From Actinomadura spongiicola (GTDB lineage: Bacteria; Actinomycetota; Actinomycetes; Streptosporangiales; Streptosporangiaceae): a stretch of 64,000 nt of DNA. Below, piece after piece: positions 16,640 through 25,398 of the stretch. The notes under the pieces are model-generated. The model made no database searches. It was not told the DNA's origin and saw nothing but the letters and a program-made list of their open reading frames with translations. A program made the translations under genes and the position numbers. Positions within the stretch are counted from its first letter, which is position 1. Each line of letters begins with the position of its first letter. Where the stretch lies: assembly GCF_003432485.1 (NCBI RefSeq), contig NZ_QVNQ01000007.1, positions 310,001-374,000 on the forward strand, in the 5' to 3' direction.

Positions 16640-18325
16640 TCAGAAGGGGTCGGTGAGGTCGCCCAGTTTGTCCGTCAATTGGAGGTTGTGGGAGTAGTCC
16701 ACCGGGACCGCGATGACGGAGACCGCGTCGTCGGCCAACGCCTTGCGAAGGGTCGGAAGGAGTTCGTCCGCCGAATCGACGCGGTAGCCCCGGGCGCCGA
16801 AGCTCTCCGCGTACTTCACGAAGTCCGGGTTGCCGAACCGGATGTTGGAGCTGGTGCCGAGTTCGAGGTCCATCTTCCACTCGATCAGGCCGTAGGCGGA
16901 GTCGTCCCAGATCAGAACCGTGATCGGAATGTTCTCGCGGACGGCCGTCTCCAGCTCCTGCGAGTTCATCAGGAACGCGCCGTCGCCGGTCGCGGCCAGG
17001 ACCCGGCGGTCCGGGTGGGCGAGCTTCGCGGCGATCGCGCCCGGCACGGCGAACCCCATGGACGACAGGCCGTTGGAGACCAGCAGCGTGTTCGGCTCGT
17101 ACGTCGGGTACATGCGCGCCATCCACATCTTCACCGCGCCGGTGTCGGCGAGGACGATGTCACCTCGGCCCATCGCGGCACGGACGTCGGAGACGATGCG
17201 GCGCGGCGACAGCGGATGGCCGTCCTCGGTCGCGCCCTCCGCCAACTCCTCCCGGATCATCTCCCGGATCCTCCGGTTGGTGGCGTGGGGGCCGTCCTCC
17301 GATCTGTCGAACCGGCGGTGGACGGAGTCGGCCAGCGAGCGGAGCGTGCGGGAGATGTCGCCCTGGACGCCGACCTCGACCGGATAGTGGTCGTCCACCT
17401 CGGCGGGGAACTGGTGAACGTGGATGATCTTCTTGTCGGCGTTCGGGTTGACCTTGGCCGGGTCGAACTCCTGGAGCTCGTAGCCGACGGCGATGAGGAC
17501 GTCCGCCTCGTCGAACCCGAAGTTGACGTAGTCGTGCCGCATGAAGCCGACCGCGCCGAGCGCGTTGGGATGGTCGTCGGGGAACACGCCCTTGCCGTTG
17601 AACGTCGTCGCGACGGGAAGGCCGAGGCGCTCGGAGAAGTACCGCAGCGCGTCGCTCGCGCGGGCGCGGGTCGCGCCGTGCCCGGCCAGGACCACCGGGC
17701 GGTCGGCGAGCGCGAGCACGTCGGCGGCGCGGGCGATCTGCGCCGGGGACGGCTCCTGCGGACGGACGACGTTGACCGGCAGCGGCCGCAGCCCGGCGGG
17801 GACCTTCGCGGCCTCGACGTCCTCGGGGATCGCCAGGTAGACGGCGCCGGGACGTTCGGTCTGCGCGGTCTTGAAGGCCTTGCGCACCATCTCCGGAAGC
17901 GCCTCGGCGGTCGGCGCCATCTCCGACCACTTGGTGATCGGGCGGAACAGCGACACCAGGTCGACGATCTGGTGCGACTCCTTGTAGATGCGGTCCAGGC
18001 CGACCTGCGCGGAGATCGCCACGACGGGGGTGCTGTTGGTGGTGGCGTCCGCCACGCCGAGCTGGAGGTTGATCGCGCCGGGGCCGAGCGTCGCCGACGC
18101 CACGCCCGCCCTGCCGGTGAGACGGCCGTAGATCTCCGCCATGAACGCCGCGCCCTGCTCGTGCCGGACGAGGACGTAGCGGATGGACGAGTCGTTCAGG
18201 GCCTGGACGAAATGGATGTTCTCCTCGCCAGGAATCCCGAAGACGTATTCGACGCCCTCCGCCTCAAGGGTCCGGACGAGCAGCCGGGCCGCGTCCTCCT
18301 GGGCGGGGGCTTCCTGCGTGGACAT
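16640..18325 (-). CDS. acetolactate synthase-like ThDP enzyme, catabolic (AlsS) type
   Basis: This 561-residue protein starts at ATG 18325; an in-frame ATG at 18337 has a GGAG directly against it. The N-terminal ThDP domain has GVEYVFGIPGEEN and the activating glutamate in VRHEQGAAFMAEIYGRLTG. A central Rossmann-like domain follows. The C-terminal domain has the ThDP/Mg motif starting GDGAFLMNSQELETAV and ending DDSAYG. Residue choice and the lack of a neighbouring small subunit point to the FAD-independent, catabolic acetolactate synthase rather than IlvB; ilvD is 33 kb away. No acetolactate decarboxylase gene lies next to it. Other ThDP decarboxylases of this superfamily remain possible. 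Confidence 0.85.
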   Translation of the reverse strand: MSTQEAPAQEDAARLLVRTLEAEGVEYVFGIPGEENIHFVQALNDSSIRYVLVRHEQGAAFMAEIYGRLTGRAGVASATLGPGAINLQLGVADATTNSTPVVAISAQVGLDRIYKESHQIVDLVSLFRPITKWSEMAPTAEALPEMVRKAFKTAQTERPGAVYLAIPEDVEAAKVPAGLRPLPVNVVRPQEPSPAQIARAADVLALADRPVVLAGHGATRARASDALRYFSERLGLPVATTFNGKGVFPDDHPNALGAVGFMRHDYVNFGFDEADVLIAVGYELQEFDPAKVNPNADKKIIHVHQFPAEVDDHYPVEVGVQGDISRTLRSLADSVHRRFDRSEDGPHATNRRIREMIREELAEGATEDGHPLSPRRIVSDVRAAMGRGDIVLADTGAVKMWMARMYPTYEPNTLLVSNGLSSMGFAVPGAIAAKLAHPDRRVLAATGDGAFLMNSQELETAVRENIPITVLIWDDSAYGLIEWKMDLELGTSSNIRFGNPDFVKYAESFGARGYRVDSADELLPTLRKALADDAVSVIAVPVDYSHNLQLTDKLGDLTDPF

Positions 18326-18440
18326 CGTGTGTCCCATCTCCAGTCTGCTGTTCGCTGGGTGCTGCCTTGTGCAGCGCCCACGACCCCCACCGGCATTCCG
18401 GGCCCGACTGTGCGATCGCTCTCAGCGGGGCCGGGAAGGG

Positions 18441-18475
18441 GCGGGGGCCGCGGCGTGGCACGCCGCGGCCCCCGC
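18441..18475 (-). terminator. strong hairpin terminator after the XRE/DUF397 operon
   Basis: A perfect 16-base inverted repeat (arms 18441-18456 and 18460-18475, loop GGC) lies nine bases beyond the DUF397 stop at 18484. There is no U tract, as is usual for actinobacterial terminators. Confidence 0.85.
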
Positions 18476-18483
18476 GACCGTCG

Positions 18484-18684
18484 CTAGGCCTTCTTGATCG
18501 CGCTCATCAGGTTCCGCAGTGCGGACGTCGTCAGCATCAGCGCCGGGCCACCGGGGTCCTTGGAGTCGCGAACCGCGCACAGGTCCGTGGACAGGGGCGC
18601 CACCTCGACGCACTGGTCGCCGCTTCCGCTGTGGGACGACTTGCGCCAGACGGCACCGGTCAGTTCGCGCTGTGGGTTGGTCAC
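18484..18684 (-). CDS. DUF397 domain protein
   Basis: This 66-residue protein has the DUF397 signature: WRKSSHSGSGDQCVEVA near the start, VRDSKDPGGPAL in the middle and a short helix at the end. DUF397 proteins are small partners of XRE/DUF5753 regulators in actinomycetes and are thought to act with them. Here the ATG overlaps the regulator's stop as ATGA, the usual translational coupling. It is the last gene before a strong terminator. Confidence 0.93.
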   Translation of the reverse strand: MTNPQRELTGAVWRKSSHSGSGDQCVEVAPLSTDLCAVRDSKDPGGPALMLTTSALRNLMSAIKKA

Positions 18685-19526
18685 GGGCTGCTCCTTGCTG
18701 CCTCGGCTATGAGGTGCGCGGATTCCTCGGGGGTCAGGGCGGCCGCCTCGATTCGATCGAAGCGATCCCTATGTTTTGCTATTGCCTCCGCACTCTCAAG
18801 GTAAACGTCGCCCATGGTGCCCTCCACATAGGCGATATCGGGGTCTGCGGGGTCGGGATACGACAATATGGTGAATCGTCCGTCGAGGCCCGCATGCTCC
18901 CTTGCTGTATATGGAAGTACCTGAATGGTGACGGATGGGCGAGTTGTCATGGCGGTGACGAGGGCCTCCAATTGGGCGCGCATCACCTTCTCACCGCCGA
19001 TCGGCCGGTGGAGCACCGCCTCGTCGAAGATGACGTGCAGGCGCGGGGCGTCCGCCCGGTCCAGGAGCGACTGGCGGATCTTGCGGGCGGCGATGCGGCG
19101 CTCGATGTCCTCGGGGCCGGGCAGCAACCGGCCCGCCGTGATCACGGCCCGGGAGTACTGCTCGTTCTGCAGCAGCCCGTGGACGAGCTGCGGATCCCAG
19201 GTGCGGATGTGCGACGCCTCGTCCTCGAGCGCGACGTAGCTGCCGGAGAAGACGTCCTGGTAGGCCGTCCACCAGCCGCGCTGACCGGCCTGCCGGGCGA
19301 GGGTGATGAGCGCGTCGCGCGCCGGGCTCGGCACGCCGTAGAGGTCGAGGATGTCGGCGATGTCGCCGGGCTTTGGGCGGGTCTGGCTGGTTTCGAGGCG
19401 GGAGACGGTGGCTCGCGACCAGTCGAGCCGGTCCGCCACCTCCTGCAAGGTCAGGCCCTGCTCCTCACGGAGCTTGCGCAGTTCCCTTGCCAGCCGGCGG
19501 CCGCGGACGGTGGGGCGGTAGGTCAT
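18681..19526 (-). CDS. XRE-family regulator with DUF5753 domain
   Basis: This 281-residue protein carries an N-terminal helix-turn-helix (LRKLREEQGLTLQEVADRLD and WSRATVSRLETSQTRP) and a C-terminal DUF5753 domain with ARQAGQRGWWTAY, SHIRTWDPQLVHGLLQ and the conserved VHGLLQNEQYSRAV phrase. These proteins pair with DUF397 proteins and often with an anti-sigma-like ATPase; both partners are adjacent here (DUF397 by a four-base overlap, ATPase divergent). This is a recurrent regulatory module of filamentous actinomycetes, several copies per genome. Confidence 0.94.
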   Translation of the reverse strand: MTYRPTVRGRRLARELRKLREEQGLTLQEVADRLDWSRATVSRLETSQTRPKPGDIADILDLYGVPSPARDALITLARQAGQRGWWTAYQDVFSGSYVALEDEASHIRTWDPQLVHGLLQNEQYSRAVITAGRLLPGPEDIERRIAARKIRQSLLDRADAPRLHVIFDEAVLHRPIGGEKVMRAQLEALVTAMTTRPSVTIQVLPYTAREHAGLDGRFTILSYPDPADPDIAYVEGTMGDVYLESAEAIAKHRDRFDRIEAAALTPEESAHLIAEAARSSP

Positions 19527-19786
19527 GGAAGTGGAGTCTTACCACTCTTGACGCGCGTCACAACGCGATTGACGAACCCGGCAGGAAGGGCAGAGCAATT
19601 CGACGAAGGCAGTTGCGGTCGTGAGATTCTCAAGACACGCTTGGATGCGTCACCGCTCCGGAACTGACAGTGAACACTGATCATTCCGGTGACCCGTACG
19701 AACCGTGCGGGTCGATCGTGACCGACCATGTCCAGGCCCCGACGGGCAGGCCGCGCGCCCGTGCACGCAGACCGCGGGAGGAACCC

Positions 19787-20428
19787 GTGAAGAGCACGAC
19801 AGCCGACCTCATTGCGGACGGCTCCGCCGACATCGCGGCGGAGACCTTCGCCGACGCGCTGGCCGACGGCGCCGGTGCCGCCCCCGCCGCGGGCACCCGG
19901 CCCGGCTGGGTCTGGGCGCTGCCCGGCGGCGCCGGGTGCGCGGGCCACGCGCGCCGCGTCCTGCGCGAGGCCCTCACCAAGCTGGGCGCGCCGCCGGGGG
20001 CGATCGCCGACGCCCAGATCATGGTGAGCGAGCTGGCGACGAACGCGCACCAGCACGCGGGCGACCACGGCCCGCACGAGCTGTGGCTCTACATCGGCGG
20101 CGCCGAGACGGCCGAGGGCACGGCGACCTGTAAGGGAACCGAGCAGGAGGCGGGCGGAGACGTCGGAGACGTCGGTGGCGGCGAGGCCGTAGGGGGCGAG
20201 GGTGTGGGGGTCGAGGTCCGGTGTGCCGTGTTCGACACGTTCGCCGACGCGCCCCTCCCCGGCTACTCGTGGACCTCCGGCGACTGCGGGCGCGGGCTCA
20301 GCATCGTCCGCGAACTCTCGGGCGGGCGCTGGGGCACGCGCCGGACGCGCTCGCGGCTCGGGCCGTCCGTCCGCGGCAAGGCCGTCTGGTTCGCCGTCCC
20401 CGGGGCCACCGCCGCCGCGCTCCGCTGA
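19787..20428 (+). CDS. ATP-binding protein, anti-sigma factor (RsbW/SpoIIAB-like) kinase family
   Basis: The protein has 213 residues from GTG 19787, which has GGGAGGAA directly upstream. The HATPase_c_2 fold shows an N box (VSELATNAHQHAG) and a G box (CGRGLSIVRELSGGRWG). Between them, after about residue 120, is an unusual stretch rich in Glu, Gly, Asp and Val (VGDVGGGEAVGGEGVG) that is not part of the usual fold. It is divergent from the XRE/DUF397 pair, the standard arrangement. It may phosphorylate an anti-sigma-factor antagonist or sequester a regulator; the partner is unknown. Confidence 0.87.
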   Translation: MKSTTADLIADGSADIAAETFADALADGAGAAPAAGTRPGWVWALPGGAGCAGHARRVLREALTKLGAPPGAIADAQIMVSELATNAHQHAGDHGPHELWLYIGGAETAEGTATCKGTEQEAGGDVGDVGGGEAVGGEGVGVEVRCAVFDTFADAPLPGYSWTSGDCGRGLSIVRELSGGRWGTRRTRSRLGPSVRGKAVWFAVPGATAAALR

Positions 20429-20506
20429 TCGGGCGCTGGTCCGACGCTGGTCCGACGCTGAGCCGGTTGCCACGGATGACGCGGCGACGGCCTATGCTGG
20501 GCACAC

Positions 20507-21883
20507 GTGGTACATGTTCCGCGGCTCGTCGTGGCCGCGCCCTCCACGGGGAGCGGCAAGACGACCGTCGCGACGGGTCTGATGGCGGCGTTCGCCGCCC
20601 GCGGCCTGACGGTCTCGCCCCACAAGGTGGGGCCCGACTACATCGACCCCGGCTACCACGCGCTGGCAACAGGACGCCCTGGACGGAACCTCGATCCGTG
20701 GCTGACGTCCGAGGAACGTGTCCTTCCACTGTTCCTGCACGGTGCGAACGCCGCGGACATCGCCGTTGTCGAAGGCGTCATGGGTCTGTACGACGGCGCT
20801 CCCGGGGCGTCCGATTCGGCTGGTGGCGGTGACTTCGCGTCCACGGCCCACATCGCGACCCTGCTCCGCGCGCCCGTGATCCTGGTGGTGGACGCCTCCA
20901 CGGCGGCGGGACGTTCGGTCGCCGCGCTCGTCCACGGGTTCCGCTCCTACGGGACGGTCGAGGTCGCCGGTGTCATCCTCAACCGGCTCGGCTCCGACGG
21001 GCACGAACGCATCTGCCGCGACGCCGTCGAGGAGATGGGCCTGCCCGTGCTGGGCGCGCTCCGCCACCACGACGACGCGGCGGCGCCGTCCCGGCATCTC
21101 GGGCTCGTCCCGGCGGCCGAGCGGCGCGCGGACGCCGTCCGGACCGTCCGGCGGCTCGGTGACCTGATCGCCGCGTCCTGCGACCTGGACGCGATCCTCA
21201 CCCGGGCCCGCGCGGCCCCTCCGCTCGCCGCCGAACCGTGGGATCCAGCGGGCGCCGTCCAGAGGAAGGCGGCGGGACGGCCGCGAATCGCGGTCGCCGG
21301 AGGGCCCGCGTTCACGTTCGGCTACGCAGAGAACGAGGAACTCCTCACCGCCGCGGGCGCCGAGGTCGTCCGGTTCGACCCGCTGCGGGACGAGAGGCTC
21401 CCCGAACGGACGAGAGGCGTCGTCATCGGTGGCGGCTTCCCCGAGATGCACGCGGCGGAACTCTCGTCCAACGAACCCCTGCGCAGGGAGCTGTCGGCGT
21501 TCGGCAAGTCGTCCCGGCCCGTGTACGCGGAATGCGCGGGCCTGCTGTATCTGGCGGAGGAACTGGACGGCGCGCCCATGTGCGGTGTTCTGGCCGGAGT
21601 GAAGGCGACCATGGCCTCGCGGCTGACGCTGGGTTATCGTGCCGCGGTGGCGGTGGCCGACTCGGTCGTCGCCCGCGCGGGCGAACGGGTACGCGGACAC
21701 GAGTTCCACAGCACGGTCACCGAACCCGTCCACGGGGAGACGGCGGCCTGGCAGTGGGCGACGTCCGGTCCCGTGGGTTTCGTGCAGGGCGGCTGCGTGG
21801 CGTCCTACCTCCATCTGCACTGGGCGGAATCGCCCTGGTTCGCCGGCAGGATGGTCGACGCCTGCGGAGGGGAGGACGCGTGA
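20507..21883 (+). CDS. cobB: cobyrinate a,c-diamide synthase (CobB/CbiA)
   Basis: CobB amidates the a and c side chains of (hydrogeno)cobyrinic acid using glutamine and ATP. The 458 residues contain an N-terminal dethiobiotin-synthetase-like ATPase (APSTGSGKTTVATGL, then HKVGPDYIDPGYH and VVEGVMGLYDG). A C-terminal type 1 amidotransferase domain has the nucleophile in VYAECAGLLYLAEEL and the histidine in YLHLHW. The start GTG 20507 has no ribosome site. TATGCT lies eight bases upstream, so the message may be leaderless. The stop overlaps the GTG of the following GNAT gene. First gene of the cobalamin cluster. Confidence 0.95.
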   Translation: MVHVPRLVVAAPSTGSGKTTVATGLMAAFAARGLTVSPHKVGPDYIDPGYHALATGRPGRNLDPWLTSEERVLPLFLHGANAADIAVVEGVMGLYDGAPGASDSAGGGDFASTAHIATLLRAPVILVVDASTAAGRSVAALVHGFRSYGTVEVAGVILNRLGSDGHERICRDAVEEMGLPVLGALRHHDDAAAPSRHLGLVPAAERRADAVRTVRRLGDLIAASCDLDAILTRARAAPPLAAEPWDPAGAVQRKAAGRPRIAVAGGPAFTFGYAENEELLTAAGAEVVRFDPLRDERLPERTRGVVIGGGFPEMHAAELSSNEPLRRELSAFGKSSRPVYAECAGLLYLAEELDGAPMCGVLAGVKATMASRLTLGYRAAVAVADSVVARAGERVRGHEFHSTVTEPVHGETAAWQWATSGPVGFVQGGCVASYLHLHWAESPWFAGRMVDACGGEDA

Positions 21884-22461
21884 GGGCCTTCGAGGGCGAT
21901 GTTCGCCTTGAAGGGGAACGGCTCGTCCTGCGCCCCTTCGGCCTCGACGACGCGGCCCCGCTGATCGAGGTGATCCGCGCCGGGGAGGACTTCCTGCCGC
22001 CCAACTTCCCGGGCGTGCTGGAGGCCGAGCCCATCGCCTGGTTCCTGCGCGAGGGCGTCCACAACGTCCAGCGCTACGGCCTCGGCGTCCACCTCGCGGC
22101 GATCGGCAGGGACGGCGGCGACCTGCTCGGCACCATCGGACTGTTCAAGGTGAACCGGGACCATCTGACGGGCGAGGTCGGGTACGGAATGCGGCCCGGG
22201 GCGCGCGGACGCGGGTACGCCACCGAGGCGCTCTCGCTCGTCACCGACTGGGCGCTGCGCGAATGCGGGCTGTTCCGCGTGGAGCTGCGCGCCATGGTCA
22301 CCAACCATGCGTCCGTCCGCGTCGCCGAGAAGGCCGGATACGTTCGCGAGGGCGTCGCGCGGGGCGCCGAACGCGACGCCGAAGGAGTTCACCAGGACAT
22401 GATCGTCTTCAGTCGGATCGCCGGCGACCCGCAGGACGGGGACGAGCGGGGACGGTTCTGA
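21880..22461 (+). CDS. GNAT N-acetyltransferase (RimJ/RimL type) inside the cob operon
   Basis: This 193-residue protein has the GNAT core: RLVLRPFGLDDA at the start, LLGTIGLFKVNRDH, the acetyl-CoA loop YGMRPGARGRGYATEAL and the later NHASVRVAEKAGYVREG, characteristic of the RimJ/RimL ribosomal-protein or small-molecule acetylases. Its GTG overlaps the cobB stop (GTGA), and its own stop overlaps the next ATG (TGATG), so it is translated as part of the operon. A role in corrinoid synthesis is not known for this family. Substrate unknown. Confidence 0.87.
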   Translation: MRAFEGDVRLEGERLVLRPFGLDDAAPLIEVIRAGEDFLPPNFPGVLEAEPIAWFLREGVHNVQRYGLGVHLAAIGRDGGDLLGTIGLFKVNRDHLTGEVGYGMRPGARGRGYATEALSLVTDWALRECGLFRVELRAMVTNHASVRVAEKAGYVREGVARGAERDAEGVHQDMIVFSRIAGDPQDGDERGRF

Positions 22462-22955
22462 TGATCAGCGCGGAGGGGACGCTCGTCCTGTATGGGGACG
22501 GCGCGGGCGAGGCGGCCCGCCGGATGCTGCCGGGGTTGCCGGACGCGTGCTTCGTCCCGCTGCCCGAGACGGTCGGGGACGCGGTCAAGGAGGCGATGAA
22601 GAACGGGTCCGCGCGGGTCGTCCTGGTCGCGGGCGTGGAGGACCAGGCCCGGATCCTCGGCGGAGTTCCAGGTGTTCTCGTTTCGATCACCATCGACATG
22701 GACGGGGGCCACGCGCTCGCCGCCGAGGTGGCCGCGGTTCCGACGGCGCGGGCAGCCTACGATCTGTGGGAGACCGCCGGGAGGCTCGGTCCGTGCGGCC
22801 GGGAACTGTGCCGCCGGACGGCCGCGGAACTGGAGCGCCTCGCCGCCACGGACGCGGGGGTGGGCGCGTCGAATGGCGGGGTCACCGCGCAGGTGGTCCT
22901 GGTCGACCCGGCGTGCGAGCGCATGGTCGGCATGTTCGGGCGAATGGCCCGGTAG
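22461..22955 (+). CDS. unknown protein encoded inside the cob operon
   Basis: This 164-residue protein is not recognised. Its ATG overlaps the stop of the GNAT gene, and it ends about 20 bases before cobL, so it belongs to the cobalamin operon. The sequence opens with a strand-turn phrase (TLVLYGDGAGEAARRML) and continues with alternating strands and helices (RVVLVAGVEDQARILGG, VLVSITIDMDGGHALAAEVA). This resembles a small Rossmann-like or chelatase-like alpha/beta fold. Two cysteines (GPCGRELC) and a C-terminal cysteine (DPACERM) could bind metal. It is not CobH, CobM, CobK or CobG by sequence. Confidence 0.7.
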   Translation: MISAEGTLVLYGDGAGEAARRMLPGLPDACFVPLPETVGDAVKEAMKNGSARVVLVAGVEDQARILGGVPGVLVSITIDMDGGHALAAEVAAVPTARAAYDLWETAGRLGPCGRELCRRTAAELERLAATDAGVGASNGGVTAQVVLVDPACERMVGMFGRMAR

Positions 22956-22974
22956 GCGAGTGGCGGTGTAGGCG

Positions 22975-24261
22975 ATGCTGACGGTCGTCGGCCGCACCGG
23001 TCCGTCCCTCGGCGAGGCGGCCCGGGCGGCGGTGGAGAGCGCCGCGGTGGTGATCGGCGAACCCGGTCGGCTGGACGGTCTGCCGTCCGCGCCCGACGCG
23101 GAGACGGTCGTCACCGACGATCCGGTCGACGCGCTTCAGGGCGTCGACGTCACCGACCAGGACGTCGTGCTCGTCGTCGACGGCGACCCCGGCTGCTTCG
23201 GAGTCCTCCGGGTGCTGCTCGAAAAGGGCCACGCCCCGGAGGTCGTGCCCGCCGTGCCGCTGGTGGCGCGGGCCTTCGCCCAGGCGGGGCTGCCCTGGGA
23301 CGACGCGATGGTCGTCTCGGCCCGCGACGGGCACCTGAGACAGGCGGTCAACGTGTGCCGGGCCCATCCGAAGGTGGCGGTGCTGACCGGGCCCGGTGCG
23401 GGACCGGCGGAACTGGCGCGCGCCCTGTTCCCTGTGACCCCGCGTTCGTTCATCGTCTGCGAGGACTTGGACGGGCCGCGAGAACGGGTCGTCTACGTCC
23501 GTCCGGCGGAGGCCACGACCCGTCCGTGGAACGACCCGAACGTCGTACTCGTCCTGGACAACCGGCACGCACTCGGCGAACCCACCTGGATCGCCGGGGC
23601 CGCGCCCGGTCCCGCCGGGTGGGCGCTGCCCGCGGACGCCTTCGGCGGCGGGGACGGGCTCCGTCCGGACGTCCGGGCCTTCGTCCTGGCGAAGCTCGGC
23701 CCGCGCGTCGGCGACATGGTGTGGGACGTGGAGTCCGGCGACGGTTCGGTCGGCATCGAATGCGCGCGTTTCGGCGCGGCCGTGGTCGCCGTCGACCGCG
23801 ACTACGCGGCGTGCGAGCGGATCCGTGCGAACGTCCGGCGGCACGGCGTCAAGGTCGCGATGGCCTCGGGGGACGTGCGGTCCACCGCCGGTCACCTGCC
23901 CGAACCCGACGCCGTGTTCGTCGGGCCGGGATTCGCCGGGCCGGGCGGGCCGGACGCCGTCCGCGTGTGCGCGGCCCTCGATCCGGCCCGGCTCGTCGCC
24001 GTGGTCCCCGACGCGGCGATGGCGGAGCCGCTACTGGACGTGCTGGTCGAACACGGTTACACGGCGGCGGCCGTCCGACTCCAGGCGACCCCGCTGACCG
24101 CGCCGACCGAGCCGTCCGACGCTCCCGCCCCCGTGATCGTCGTGTGGGGGGAGCGGGACGTTCCCGCCCCGGGCCGACCGGCGTCCCGGACGATCCGTCC
24201 CGTCGAGACCATCCCCGCCCTGCCCGGCGACCCCGACGACCCACCAGTACAAAGGACGTGA
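22975..24261 (+). CDS. cobL: precorrin-6Y C5,15-methyltransferase, decarboxylating (CobL)
   Basis: CobL methylates C5 and C15 of precorrin-6B and removes the C12 acetate carboxyl, giving precorrin-8. The 428 residues show the fused CbiE-CbiT layout. The N-terminal tetrapyrrole methylase begins MLTVVGRTGPSL and contains VVLVVDGDPGCFGV and the DGHLRQAV phrase. The C-terminal Rossmann methyltransferase has VGDMVWDVESGDGSVGIECARFG and VAVDRDYAACERI. The usual phrase is DxGxGSG; here it is DVESGDGS, a mild variation. The tail after about residue 390 is Pro-rich. It follows the unknown gene by about 20 bases. Confidence 0.92.
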   Translation: MLTVVGRTGPSLGEAARAAVESAAVVIGEPGRLDGLPSAPDAETVVTDDPVDALQGVDVTDQDVVLVVDGDPGCFGVLRVLLEKGHAPEVVPAVPLVARAFAQAGLPWDDAMVVSARDGHLRQAVNVCRAHPKVAVLTGPGAGPAELARALFPVTPRSFIVCEDLDGPRERVVYVRPAEATTRPWNDPNVVLVLDNRHALGEPTWIAGAAPGPAGWALPADAFGGGDGLRPDVRAFVLAKLGPRVGDMVWDVESGDGSVGIECARFGAAVVAVDRDYAACERIRANVRRHGVKVAMASGDVRSTAGHLPEPDAVFVGPGFAGPGGPDAVRVCAALDPARLVAVVPDAAMAEPLLDVLVEHGYTAAAVRLQATPLTAPTEPSDAPAPVIVVWGERDVPAPGRPASRTIRPVETIPALPGDPDDPPVQRT

Positions 24262-24319
24262 TTCCGTGCAAGCCGTGAAACCCTGACGGTTTGGCCCGGA
24301 AGCGACCCAGGAGGCGCAG

Positions 24320-25375
24320 TTGACCGTCCGCACGCCCATGACCGGTTCCCCGGACGGCGACCCGGACATCGATCTGAGGCATCACGGGGACGCGGAGGTC
24401 GGCGGCGGCCTCGCCGACTTCGCCGTCAACGTCCGGACCGGCACGCCCCCGCCCTGGCTGGCCGAGCGGCTCCGCGCGTCCGTCGCGGACCTCGCCGCCT
24501 ACCCCGACCCCCGGCCGGCCCGCCGCGCGGTCGCCCGGCGGCACGGCAGGTCCGCGGACGAGGTGCTGCTCACCTCCGGCGCCGCGGAGGCGTTCGTCCT
24601 GCTCGCCCGGGTCCTCGCGCCGCGCGGGGCGGTGGTCGTCCACCCGCAGTTCACCGAGCCCGAGGCGGCGCTCAGGGCCGCCGGGCACCCCGTGCGGCGG
24701 GTGGTCCTCGGCAAGGACTTCACGCTCGACCCCACCGCCGTCCCGGCCGACGCCGACCTCGTCGTGATCGGCAATCCCACGAACCCGACCTCCGTGCTGC
24801 ACCCGGCGGACACGATCGCCGCGCTGGCCCGGCCCGGCCGGACCGTCGTCGTCGACGAGGCGTTCATGGACTGTGTCCCCGGCGAACCCGAAACGCTGAC
24901 CGGCCGGCTGCCCACGGGCGTCGTCGTCATCCGGTCCCTCACCAAGACGTGGGGCCTCGCCGGGCTCCGCGCCGGATACGTCATGGCCGGCCCCCACCTC
25001 ATCGGACGGCTCGCCGAGGCGCAGCCGCTCTGGGCGGTGTCCACCCCGGCCCTCGTCGCCATCGAGGCGTGCTCCGCCCCGAACGCCGTCGCCGAAGCCG
25101 CGGCGTGGGCCGTCGAACTCGCCGCCGAACGCGACCGGCTGGCCGCCGAACTCACCGCACGCGGCATCTACGTCGTGCCGGAAGCGCGGGCGTCCTTCCT
25201 CTGCCTGCGCGTGCCCGACGCCCTCGGCCTCAGGGCCCTGCTGAGGCAGCGCGGCTACGCCGTCAGACGCGGAGACACGTTCCCCGGCCTCGGCACCGAC
25301 TGGCTGCGCGTCGCCGTGCGCGACAGGGCGTCCAACGACGCTCTGCTGGACGTGCTCGGTGAGCTGGGCATCTGA
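24320..25375 (+). CDS. cobC: CobC-type PLP-dependent aminotransferase-like enzyme (cobalamin synthesis)
   Basis: This 351-residue fold-type I PLP protein is of the histidinol-phosphate aminotransferase/threonine-phosphate decarboxylase group. It begins at TTG 24320 behind AGGAGG. Landmarks are DLAAYPDPRPARRAVARRHG, LLTSGAAEAF (phosphate loop), VIGNPTNPTSVL, the aspartate in VVVDEAFMD and the PLP lysine in RSLTKTWGLAGLRAGY. Embedded between cobL and cobT, it most likely supplies the aminopropanol (phosphate) arm of cobalamin. In mycobacteria the equivalent gene is called cobC. Histidine biosynthesis is unlikely given the operon. Confidence 0.88.
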   Translation: MTVRTPMTGSPDGDPDIDLRHHGDAEVGGGLADFAVNVRTGTPPPWLAERLRASVADLAAYPDPRPARRAVARRHGRSADEVLLTSGAAEAFVLLARVLAPRGAVVVHPQFTEPEAALRAAGHPVRRVVLGKDFTLDPTAVPADADLVVIGNPTNPTSVLHPADTIAALARPGRTVVVDEAFMDCVPGEPETLTGRLPTGVVVIRSLTKTWGLAGLRAGYVMAGPHLIGRLAEAQPLWAVSTPALVAIEACSAPNAVAEAAAWAVELAAERDRLAAELTARGIYVVPEARASFLCLRVPDALGLRALLRQRGYAVRRGDTFPGLGTDWLRVAVRDRASNDALLDVLGELGI

Positions 25376-25398
25376 GCCGGGCATCTGACGGAGGAACC

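Noticed and set aside
20433..20463. CGCTGGTCCGA repeat after the ATPase gene
   Set aside because: Two short copies plus a fragment just after a stop codon; no structure or function can be supported.
24262..24319. Possible cobalamin-riboswitch fragment or leader peptide between cobL and the CobC-like gene
   Set aside because: Only a 5-base hairpin (AAACC/GGTTT) and a six-codon frame; far too short for the riboswitch core.
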